Below are positions 29,057 through 36,957 of a stretch of DNA of 64,000 nt, in pieces. The notes under the pieces are model-generated. The model saw only the letters and a program-made list of their open reading frames with translations, did not search any database and was not told where the DNA came from. Source of the stretch: R-RK-3 sp963834945 (lineage in GTDB: Bacteria; Pseudomonadota; Alphaproteobacteria; Rhizobiales; Rhodomicrobiaceae); NCBI GenBank assembly GCA_963834945.1, contig CAWIDT010000001.1, forward strand, positions 434,001-498,000. The letters run 5' to 3'. Each line of letters opens with the position of its first letter. The stretch's first letter is position 1. Both the position numbers and the translations under genes were made by a program.

Positions 29057-29479
29057 ATGATGCTTGTCCGCACTTATGTAGCTTCCAGCGCAATTGAAGG
29101 CCTAGGAGTCTACGCAGATGAGTACATCTCTTCGGGCACGCTTATCTGGCAGTTCAACCCGAAATTTGTGGCAACGTTCTCACAAAGCGACATTGAGAAG
29201 CTGCCGGCTCACACCAAAGAGTTCGTAGAGAAATATTCATTTCCCCATCTCTACAAGAGCAATCATCTGGTTGTGGAACTGGACAACGGACGTTTCATGA
29301 ACCACAGCGAGGCGCCGAATACGGATTTTACCGTCTTCAGCAAAGGCTACGCCATCCGCGACATTAATCGCGGAGAAGAAATCACCAGCAACTACCATGA
29401 GTTCGACCCGACATTTGTTGGCGCCTTCGCAAATTACCGGCAAACGCCGCAAAACGGCTATCAGCCGGGTCAAAACTGA
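29057..29479 (+). CDS. small SET-domain protein (putative lysine methyltransferase)
   Basis: A 140-residue protein that is almost only a SET domain: SAIEGLGVYADEYISSGTLIW at the start, the SAM-binding NHSEAPNTDF motif (residues 92-101) and INRGEEITSNYHEFD near the end. SET enzymes methylate lysines on proteins; the substrate here is unknown, and bacterial ones can act on ribosomal or nucleoid proteins. AGGAGG lies 13 bases before the ATG. It stands alone, is AT-richer than its neighbours, and is followed by a repeat element, all consistent with acquisition by transfer. Confidence 0.85.
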   Translation: MMLVRTYVASSAIEGLGVYADEYISSGTLIWQFNPKFVATFSQSDIEKLPAHTKEFVEKYSFPHLYKSNHLVVELDNGRFMNHSEAPNTDFTVFSKGYAIRDINRGEEITSNYHEFDPTFVGAFANYRQTPQNGYQPGQN

Positions 29480-29569
29480 CAGGTGGCCAACACTTGGTCG
29501 GTTCAGGTCAGGACGCGCATGACCATGCGCTATCGCAAGGTCGCGAAATTGGTCCGCCCCAACTCAATT

Positions 29570-29647
29570 GTCGTCCCCGCGAAAGCGGGGACCCAGTAAA
29601 CATCAGAGTCGCCGCAGAGTACTGGTCCCGGCTTTCGCGGGGACGAC
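29570..29647. repeat. 78-base inverted-repeat element (MITE/REP-like)
   Basis: The arms 29570-29598 and 29620-29647 are inverted copies that differ at two positions (one change, one single-base gap), around a 21-base centre. Within the left arm GTCCCCGC-GAAA-GCGGGGAC is a perfect eight-pair hairpin with a GAAA loop (29573-29592). Such CCCCGCGAAAGCGGGG palindromes are widely scattered in Rhizobiales genomes. It lies between the SET gene and the end of cca and may also end transcription in both directions. Confidence 0.8.
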
Positions 29648-29680
29648 AGAAAAAGAGCACCCAATGAAACTGATGGTGAC

Positions 29681-30928
29681 CTAGACCAGCCCCGTCTCGC
29701 GCAGCAGGTCGTCGGCGCCGAGCGTGAAGCCGGACGCGATCCATCGCGTCTCCAATTCACGCAGGAGGTTGCCGACGCGCGGGCCGGGTGCGAGGCCCAG
29801 CGCCAGCAGGTCGTGTCCTTTCAGCGGAAATGCGGGCGGCGTCCAGCGTTCCGGCAGATGATAGAGGCGCTCCCACACCTCGTCATCGGCGCCATCCGCC
29901 GATCGCGTCCAGCCTATCACCACGCGGTCTTCGAAGCCTTGCCGTCCCAGCCGGTAAAGCGCTTCTTTTTGCTCCAGCTCCGGCATTGCAGAGCCCACGA
30001 CCGGACGGAAAGCCGCCATGACGGCGAGGCGCGCCGATTCCGCGTTGGAGAGCCGCCACCGCGCCGACAGCCGGGCGGCATCTTCCTCGATCCTCACCGC
30101 CAGCGCGGCGAGGCGGCGAATGGCGACCGGCGCCAGGCCGAGCCGCGCCTCGACCGCCGCCGCCCGAGCAAAATCGCCGACATAAGCGACACCGCCCAGC
30201 AAAGTCCCGAGCAGCCCCGCCTCCGCCATCGGCTCGATCGCGGTCATCGGCCGCCGCGCAACCAGAATGCGCAGCATCTCCATGCGGATGCGTTCCGCGG
30301 AGAGCTGGCCCAGACCCGCCCGCTCGGTGATGCACGCAGCAAGACCCTTAGGGTCAGGCGGGCCGTCGCTATAGTCGGCGGTGAAGCGGAAGAAGCGCAG
30401 GATCCGCAAGAAGTCCTCGCGGATACGCTCGCGTGCCGAATTGATGAAGCGGACCCGGCGCGCGGCAAGATCGCCGAGCCCGCCGAGCGGATCGATGACG
30501 CGCCCATCGGCTGCGGCATAAAGCGCGTTGATGGTGAAGTCCCGCCGGGCGGCATCGGCGGCCCAGTCGCGGGTGAAGGCGACGGTGGCACGGCGTCCAT
30601 GCGTCTCCACGTCGCGCCGCAGCGTCGTGACCTCGTATGGCGTCCCCTCCACCACCAGCGTAATGGTGCCGTGATCGATGCCGGTCGGCACCGGCTTAAG
30701 CCCGGCCTGCGCCGCCAACCGCATGATGTCGCCCGGCAGCGCGGTCGCGGCGAAATCGACGTCGCCGACCGGCAATCCCATCAAGGTGTTGCGCACCGCG
30801 CCACCCACGACGCGCGCATCATGCCCCTCGCGGCCCAAGGCGGCGAACACCGCCTGCACCCCCAGGCGCTGGAACCAGTCGGCGCCGGCGACGCTTGGCA
30901 CCGTTCCATCTGGCGAGCTTTGCTTCAC
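29681..30928 (-). CDS. cca: CCA tRNA nucleotidyltransferase / poly(A) polymerase family
   Basis: A 415-residue class II nucleotidyltransferase that adds or repairs the CCA end of tRNAs. Catalytic motif VVGGAVRNTLMGLPVGDVDFA has the two acidic residues, and AARRDFTINALYAAADG, RVRFINSARERIREDFLRILRFFRF and the helical C-terminal region follow. It is the last gene of a - strand set with the DUF6111 and NUDIX genes, 22 bases after the former. This grouping is common in Rhizobiales. Confidence 0.94.
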   Translation of the reverse strand: MKQSSPDGTVPSVAGADWFQRLGVQAVFAALGREGHDARVVGGAVRNTLMGLPVGDVDFAATALPGDIMRLAAQAGLKPVPTGIDHGTITLVVEGTPYEVTTLRRDVETHGRRATVAFTRDWAADAARRDFTINALYAAADGRVIDPLGGLGDLAARRVRFINSARERIREDFLRILRFFRFTADYSDGPPDPKGLAACITERAGLGQLSAERIRMEMLRILVARRPMTAIEPMAEAGLLGTLLGGVAYVGDFARAAAVEARLGLAPVAIRRLAALAVRIEEDAARLSARWRLSNAESARLAVMAAFRPVVGSAMPELEQKEALYRLGRQGFEDRVVIGWTRSADGADDEVWERLYHLPERWTPPAFPLKGHDLLALGLAPGPRVGNLLRELETRWIASGFTLGADDLLRETGLV

Positions 30929-30950
30929 CTGAGGCCGCTTTCATCGTCAG

Positions 30951-31214
30951 CTATTCATAATGGCCGGGTATCACGACGCCGTCCTTGAACTGCGGCGGAA
31001 CGTAGCGCTTGCCCGGATCCCCACCCTCCCATCGGCCGAGGGTGACGATGGCGATCAGCATCATTCCGACGCCGAGCGCCAGCAGCCAGAAAATCGGTGC
31101 ATTGGCGACGATGCCTTCATTGGGGCCGGCGCTCTGACGGAGAAAAACATAAGCGAAATAGATGATCAGAGGCAAAAGCAAAAACAGCAGGTTTACAAGA
31201 ATGACCCTGATCAT
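30951..31214 (-). CDS. DUF6111 family small membrane protein
   Basis: An 87-residue protein with two membrane helices (VILVNLLFLLLPLIIYFAYVF and IFWLLALGVGMMLIAIVTLG) and the conserved C-terminal GGDPGKRYVPPQFKDGVVIPGHYE. Matches the DUF6111 family as found between NUDIX and cca genes. Function unknown. The start overlaps the end of the NUDIX gene by four bases, so the three genes form an operon. Confidence 0.85.
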   Translation of the reverse strand: MIRVILVNLLFLLLPLIIYFAYVFLRQSAGPNEGIVANAPIFWLLALGVGMMLIAIVTLGRWEGGDPGKRYVPPQFKDGVVIPGHYE

Positions 31215-31885
31215 TCCGCATACAGCCTTTCATACATGAGGCGCAGGATTCCTGCGGTAGCGCCCCATATATACCGTTCGCCGTAAGGCATCGCATAAAA
31301 ATGACGTGTATGGCCCTGCCATTGGCGCGCGTGCCGCTGATGGTTGCTGCCGGTCATCAGAAACGCCAGCGGCACCTCGAAAATATCGGCGACTTCGCGC
31401 GTGTCGGGCCGAGGCGTAAATTTCGGCAAGACCGCCGCCAATACCGGCACGATCCGGTATCCCGTCCCGGTGCGATATCCGTCCAGCAGGCCGATGGGCG
31501 TAACCAGATCAGGCGCCAGCCCGATTTCCTCCTGCGCCTCGCGCAGCGCCGTATCGACGATGGTTGCGTCGCCCGGATCGGCCCGGCCGCCTGGAAAGGC
31601 AATCTGTCCGGCATGGGAAGGCAGATGCGCCGCTCGGAGCGTCAGGATGACGGTTGCACCCGGTTCACGGTCCACGACGCCCACCAGGACCCCTGCGAGC
31701 CGCAACCCTCCGGCCGGCGGCGCAGGCGTTGGGATTTGCGGATTCAAGTCGAAATCGCCGCGCATGGAAGCCTCGCTCAGCGCAAGATGCGGGGCGTCGG
31801 CAAGCGGCCGGGAACGCTTTGCGGCCCTCCTTTTGAAATCCTCCGCCGTAAACGTGCCGCTTTCTGTTTTCATGCTGGGCGCCAT
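31211..31885 (-). CDS. CoA pyrophosphatase (NUDIX hydrolase)
   Basis: A 224-residue NUDIX protein of the coenzyme A diphosphatase type. The UPF0035-like LTLRAAHLPSHAGQIAFPGGR precedes a Nudix helix DTALREAQEEIGL with the two catalytic Glu pairs. It would split CoA or oxidised CoA into phosphopantetheine and 3',5'-ADP. First gene of the NUDIX-DUF6111-cca operon and divergent from moxR across 207 bases; a methionine at codon 5 is an equally good start. Confidence 0.88.
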   Translation of the reverse strand: MAPSMKTESGTFTAEDFKRRAAKRSRPLADAPHLALSEASMRGDFDLNPQIPTPAPPAGGLRLAGVLVGVVDREPGATVILTLRAAHLPSHAGQIAFPGGRADPGDATIVDTALREAQEEIGLAPDLVTPIGLLDGYRTGTGYRIVPVLAAVLPKFTPRPDTREVADIFEVPLAFLMTGSNHQRHARQWQGHTRHFYAMPYGERYIWGATAGILRLMYERLYAE

Positions 31886-32092
31886 TGCCCGACTACATAG
31901 GCAATATTGCGCCGCGCCGCCAGCGGAACGGGACTAGCGCGGCCTTCGGTGGGCGCCTCGCCGGCGCCGAACTCGGGCGGCACCGTGAATTGCTGCTTGC
32001 GCTTGCACCCGCTTTCGCCAAATAGTTGATAATGGTCAAGCGCTGCCGCCCATCCGCGGCCTCGCAGTTCCGGTTCAAACGAATGAGCGAAG

Positions 32093-33092
32093 ATGACCCT
32101 GACCCATCCTGAAGCCGATATCGTCGAACGTCTTGAAGCCGCAAGCGCCAAAATGACCCGTGTCCGCGAGGCCACCGCATCGGTGATCTTCGGACAGGAG
32201 CATGTGATCGATTTGACGCTGATTACCCTTTTGGCTGGCGGTCACGCGCTTTTGATCGGGGTGCCAGGCCTCGCCAAGACCAGCCTTGTCGAAACGCTGG
32301 GGCGGGTGCTCGGTCTCGACAATAAGCGCATTCAGTTTACCCCCGACCTGATGCCCTCCGACATCGTCGGCTCCGAAGTGCTGGAGGAAACCGCCAATGG
32401 ATCGCGCTCCTTCCGCTTCATCAAGGGGCCGATCTTCACCCAGCTGCTGATGGCGGACGAAATCAACCGCGCCAGCCCCAAGACGCAGAGCGCGCTGCTT
32501 CAGGCGATGCAGGAGCATCACGTTACGGTCGCGGGCCACCGCTATGACGTGCCCTCGCCCTTCCATGTGCTGGCCACCCAGAACCCGCTGGAGCAGGAAG
32601 GCACCTACCCGCTCCCCGAGGCGCAGCTCGACCGCTTCCTGTTGCAAGTCGATGTGAATTACCCCGAACTCGGCGGCCGAGCGCCGGATGCTGTTCGCCA
32701 CGACAGGCACCGAGGATCGCCGGCCGCAGCCGATGCTGTCCGGGCAGGATCTGCTCGCGGCGCAGCGGCTGGTGCGGCAGATCCCGGTCAGCGACCAGGT
32801 GGTCGAAGCGATCCTGCGCCTGGTGCGCTCCGCCCGTCCGGGCACGTCGGAAGCAGGCAATCGCGTCAACGACTACGTCGCCTGGGGCCCCGGCCCCCGT
32901 GCCAGCCAGGCCCTGATGTTGGCGGTGCGCGCGCGGGCGATGCTCGACGGGCGGTTTGCCCCCTCGATCGACGACGTGATCGCCCTCGCCGAGCCGATCC
33001 TGAAGCACCGGATGGCGCTGTCCTTCGCCGCGCGCGCCGACGGTGTGCCGATCACCGACATCGTTGCGAACTTGACCAAGCCGCTGGGCTAG
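32093..33092 (+). pseudogene. moxR: MoxR-family AAA+ ATPase (one frameshift)
   Basis: AAA+ ATPase acting as chaperone with von Willebrand-domain proteins encoded next to it. Walker A is the variant GVPGLAKTS, Walker B LLMADEINRA, and sensor region VLATQNPLEQEGTYPLPEAQLDRFL is intact. At about 32676 the frame jumps by one: NYPEL should continue AAERRMLFATTGTEDRR. An extra G in CTCGGCGGCC explains it; the remaining 130 residues to the stop at 33090-33092 are clean. Restored length about 332 residues, normal for MoxR. It heads a four-gene operon. Confidence 0.9.
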
Positions 33093-33106
33093 CGGACACT
33101 GATGGG

Positions 33107-34087
33107 ATGCAAGGATTGAAGGAGCAAACAGAGTTCAGATCAGGTCACGATTTGGAGTTGTCGGCTCACGCGCTGGCCAAGCGCCTCCCCGCTCTCCTGG
33201 TTGAAGCCAGCCGTGTTGCTCAAACCGTGGCGCACGGCATTCACGGCAGGCGCCGGGCCGGCCCAGGCGAAACCTTCTGGCAGTTCCGCCACTATGCGCA
33301 AGGCGACGGCGCCCCGACCATCGACTGGCGGCGTTCTGCCAGCTCCGATCACCTCTACATCCGCGAGCGGGAATGGGAAGCGGCGCACACCGTGCGGCTG
33401 TGGCCCGACCTGTCGCCTTCCATGGCCTTCCGGTCGCATCTGGCACCCGAGCCCAAGCGGGACCGTGCGTTGATCCTCGCCTTCGCCATCGGCGAGCTTG
33501 CGCTTGCGGGCGGCGAGCGCATCGGGCTGCTCGGCGGCAGTCCGCCCTCGACCGGCCGGCGTACCGTGCAGAAAATCGCGCTGTCGCTCGCTCAGCAGGA
33601 AAAGGACAGCGTCGAATTTCCCAGCCTGCCGCAACCGTCGCCGCTGAACAGGTTCTCCGAATGCCTGCTGTTCAGCGATTTTCTGGAGCCGCCCGAGGAA
33701 TTGGCCACCGCCCTGGAGCGCATCGCGGCGCAGGGCGTACGCGGACATCTCGTCCACATCATCGATCCAGCGGAGGAAACGCTCCCCTATAATGGCCGTG
33801 TCGAATTTTCCGGGCTTGAGAGCGGCGAGCGCGTACTCGCCGGCCGCGCCGAGGATTTGCGCCGTGCCTATGGGGAGCGCCTGGAACACCACAAGGAAGC
33901 GATCACCACTTTGGCACGCCGCCTTGAATGGTCCTATCTCATGCACCACACCGACCGCCCGGCGGGCGAGGCGCTCCTCGCCCTGCACACGCATCTTTCC
34001 GGCCTCTCGGCCAGCTACAAGGCCCGACGCCCGGCCGCCGACCTCAAGCTGTCCCGCAATGAGCGAGCCGTGGAAGGGTCCTCATAA
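33107..34087 (+). CDS. DUF58 domain protein
   Basis: A 326-residue DUF58 protein, the usual partner of MoxR. GRRRAGPGETFWQFRHYAQGD and DWRRSASSDHLYIREREWE mark the conserved core with its charged patch near residues 50-85; it has no membrane helix. It begins 15 bases after moxR and its stop (TAATG) is adjacent to the next start. MoxR-DUF58 pairs are linked to envelope stress, metal insertion or secreted enzyme maturation, none of which can be chosen here. Confidence 0.9.
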   Translation: MQGLKEQTEFRSGHDLELSAHALAKRLPALLVEASRVAQTVAHGIHGRRRAGPGETFWQFRHYAQGDGAPTIDWRRSASSDHLYIREREWEAAHTVRLWPDLSPSMAFRSHLAPEPKRDRALILAFAIGELALAGGERIGLLGGSPPSTGRRTVQKIALSLAQQEKDSVEFPSLPQPSPLNRFSECLLFSDFLEPPEELATALERIAAQGVRGHLVHIIDPAEETLPYNGRVEFSGLESGERVLAGRAEDLRRAYGERLEHHKEAITTLARRLEWSYLMHHTDRPAGEALLALHTHLSGLSASYKARRPAADLKLSRNERAVEGSS

Positions 34088-36948
34088 TGTTCAGCATGAT
34101 CGGGTTTTTGCAGCCGTGGATCCTGACCGGGCTGATCGCGTTGCCTGTGATCTGGTGGCTGCTGCGCTTCGTGCCGCCGCGCCCGGTGGAAGTGGCCTTC
34201 CCGCCTATCCGCCTGCTGCTGGGCCTGCGTTCGGAGGAGGAGACGCCCTCGCGCAGCCCCTGGTGGCTGACGGCGCTCCGCATTCTGATCGCGGCGCTGA
34301 TCATCGTCGCGCTCGCCAGTCCGGTGTTCAATCCGGAAAAGGAAACGCTCGCCGCCGGGCGCAATCTCCTGCTGGTCGTCGACAATGGCTGGGCGGCCGC
34401 AAGCCGCTGGCAGCAGCGCCAGGAGATGCTGACCTCGCTGCTGCAGCGCGCCGAACGCAACGGGCAGACGGTGAGCATCGTCGGGACCGCGACGGCGCCC
34501 AGCGCGCTCGGCGTCGAACCGCTTTCGCCGGGCAAGGCAAGGGAGAAGGCGGTCAGCCTGGTGCCCATGCCGCACGGCTCCGACCGCGCCGCGGTTGCGG
34601 CGGCGCTGGATAAGGCGTTCGCGGCCTCACCCGGCCTCAATATCGTCTGGCTTAGCGACGGCATCGACGATGGCGGCGCCGATGCGCTCGCCGCTGTCTT
34701 GAAGCGGATTTCGGCAGGCGGCGAATTCTCCATCGTCGCTGACAATCGCGGCGGCGAGGCGCTGGGGCTGAGCGGGCAATCCAACGTCGAGAAGGGGCTG
34801 ACCGCGCGCATCCTGTCGCCGGGCGGCGCACCGCGCACCGGCAGGATTCTGGCGCTGAGCGGGCGCGGGGCGCGGCTGGCCGAAGCCGATTTCGCGCTTC
34901 CCGCCGGGCAAAATTCCGTCGAGGCGGCGGTTGATCTGCCGCTTGAGCTGCGCAATCAGGTGACACGCCTCGAAATCGACGGCGAACCGGCCTCCGGCGC
35001 CACCTATCTGCTCGACTCCCGCTCGCTCTGGCAGCGTTTCGGGATCATTTCGGGCGAGGCGCGGGAAGTAGCCCAGCCGCTGCTTTCACCCACCCATTAT
35101 ATCGAGCGCGCCCTCGCGCCGCATGGCGAGGTCACGGTCGCCTCGTCGGGCAATATCGAGCAAAGCACCGATGACCTGCTGGAGCGCAAACCCTCGGTGC
35201 TCATCCTCGCCAATATCGGTCAGCTCATCGGCCACACCGAAACCCGGCTGCGCGAATGGGTCACCAAAGGCGGAATGCTGCTGCGTTTCGCCGGGCCGAG
35301 GCTGGAAAAGGGCGGCGACGCGCTGCTGCCGGTGCCCCTGCGCGAAGGTGGGCGCACGCTCGGCGGAGCGCTGTCCTGGCGAACGCCGCAGAAGCTGGCA
35401 CCCTTCGAGGAAGACAGCCCCTATTTCGGCCTGACCGCGCCTGATGACGTGCTGGTCAACCGCCAGGTTCTGGCGGACCCGAGCGCGGATCGCGAAGCCT
35501 CGTCGCAAGTGTGGGCGAGGCTGGCGGATGGAACTCCGCTGGTCACCGCGTCGAAACTCGGCGAGGGCTGGCTGGTCCTGTTCCATGTCACCGCCAATTC
35601 CGATTGGTCGAACCTGCCGATGTCCGGCCTGTTCGTCGACATGCTGAAGCGCACCGCCGAGCTTTCCAATATCACCAGCGCCCCCGAAAGCGGCGCGGAA
35701 GGCGGTGGCGCATCGCCCGACAATGCTATCAACGCCTCGACCCGCACCGCGTTGCTCACGCCCTGGCGCACGCTTGACGGCTTCGGCCGCATGGGACCGC
35801 CGCCGGTCACCGCCAACGCGCTGCCGGCCGTCAATCCCGACGCCATCCGGCCCGGCCCGACCCATCCGCCGGGTTATTACGGGCAGCCGGGACGCACGAG
35901 GGCGTTGAATGTGATGCGCCCCGACAGCGAGCTGAAAGCGCTGGATGCCGGCAGGCTCGGCGCCCAACTCGTCAGCTACGAAGCCCGCAAGCCGCTCTTG
36001 CTCATGCCCTGGTTGTTGCTAACCGCTTTTGGATTTTTCGCCGTGGACGCCATTCTCTCGCTCATCATGATGTCCGGAGGTCTCTTGCAGCGCCGCATGG
36101 CCCGCGCCGCCGCCTCGCTCGCCCTGCTGATCCTGGCGGCAGCGGCGGTCTGCGCCCCCCACGCCCAGGCTCAGGAGAAGTCCTCGCCCGCCGCGGACGA
36201 ATTCGCCATGAAGGCGGCGCTGACGACGCGCCTCGCCTATGTGATCACCGGCGATGCGCAGACCGACGAGGTGAGCGAAAAAGGCCTCTCCGGCCTCTCC
36301 CGCGTGCTCGCCGCGCGCACCGCCGTCGAACCGGGAACGCCGATGGGCGTCAATGTCGACAGCGACGAGCTGGTGTTCTTCCCGCTGCTCTACTGGCCCG
36401 TGCGCGCCGATGCGCAGCCGCTCGCCGATGCGACCCTCGCCAAGGTGGACGCCTATATGAAGCAGGGCGGCATGATCATCTTCGACACCAAGGATTATCA
36501 GATGCCGCTCAGCTCCGGCGGCGGCATGGCCGGGCAATCGCCCGCGCTGGTCAATCTCATCGGCAAGCTGGATACGCCGCGCCTCGAACCTCTGCCGGAC
36601 GAGCATGTGCTCACCAAATCCTTCTATCTGATGCGCGATTTTCCGGGCCGCTGGGATGGCGGCACCTTGTGGGTCGAGGCGCGCGGCCGCGAGGATGACA
36701 GCGGCGACGCACGCCGTCCGCTGAAGGCCGACGGCGTCAGCTCGATCATCGTGACGTCGAATGATTTCGCCGGCGCCTGGGCGCTTGGCGACGACAACCG
36801 GCCGCTCTATGCCACCGTGCCCGGTGGCGACGCGCAGCGCGAAATGGCGTTCCGCGCCGGGGTGAACATCGTAATGTACGCCCTCACCGGCAACTATAAG
36901 GCCGATCAGGTGCACGTGCCCGCTCTCCTGGAGAGGCTGGGCCAGTAA
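34087..36948 (+). CDS. BatA/DUF4159 domain membrane protein
   Basis: A 953-residue protein. The N-terminal 75 residues carry two membrane helices of the BatA type (LQPWILTGLIALPVIWWLLRF), followed by a von Willebrand-like region without clear metal-site residues. Another helix (LLLMPWLLLTAFGFFAVDAIL) lies near residue 645. Residues 668-697 look like an internal signal sequence (ALLILAAAAVCAPHAQAQ), after which comes the DUF4159 domain (about 710-950), a glutamine-amidotransferase-like fold with VDAYMKQGGMIIFDTKDY. This is the usual architecture of this uncharacterised family in alphaproteobacteria. Coupled to the DUF58 gene by a one-base overlap. Confidence 0.88.
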   Translation: MFSMIGFLQPWILTGLIALPVIWWLLRFVPPRPVEVAFPPIRLLLGLRSEEETPSRSPWWLTALRILIAALIIVALASPVFNPEKETLAAGRNLLLVVDNGWAAASRWQQRQEMLTSLLQRAERNGQTVSIVGTATAPSALGVEPLSPGKAREKAVSLVPMPHGSDRAAVAAALDKAFAASPGLNIVWLSDGIDDGGADALAAVLKRISAGGEFSIVADNRGGEALGLSGQSNVEKGLTARILSPGGAPRTGRILALSGRGARLAEADFALPAGQNSVEAAVDLPLELRNQVTRLEIDGEPASGATYLLDSRSLWQRFGIISGEAREVAQPLLSPTHYIERALAPHGEVTVASSGNIEQSTDDLLERKPSVLILANIGQLIGHTETRLREWVTKGGMLLRFAGPRLEKGGDALLPVPLREGGRTLGGALSWRTPQKLAPFEEDSPYFGLTAPDDVLVNRQVLADPSADREASSQVWARLADGTPLVTASKLGEGWLVLFHVTANSDWSNLPMSGLFVDMLKRTAELSNITSAPESGAEGGGASPDNAINASTRTALLTPWRTLDGFGRMGPPPVTANALPAVNPDAIRPGPTHPPGYYGQPGRTRALNVMRPDSELKALDAGRLGAQLVSYEARKPLLLMPWLLLTAFGFFAVDAILSLIMMSGGLLQRRMARAAASLALLILAAAAVCAPHAQAQEKSSPAADEFAMKAALTTRLAYVITGDAQTDEVSEKGLSGLSRVLAARTAVEPGTPMGVNVDSDELVFFPLLYWPVRADAQPLADATLAKVDAYMKQGGMIIFDTKDYQMPLSSGGGMAGQSPALVNLIGKLDTPRLEPLPDEHVLTKSFYLMRDFPGRWDGGTLWVEARGREDDSGDARRPLKADGVSSIIVTSNDFAGAWALGDDNRPLYATVPGGDAQREMAFRAGVNIVMYALTGNYKADQVHVPALLERLGQ

Positions 36949-36957
36949 AGGCGCTTC

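Noticed and set aside
31870..32175. 101-codon - strand frame between the NUDIX gene and moxR
   Set aside because: It overlaps the moxR 5' end and both neighbours, and shows no family motif; a plausible real gene such as DUF1285 was looked for and not found.
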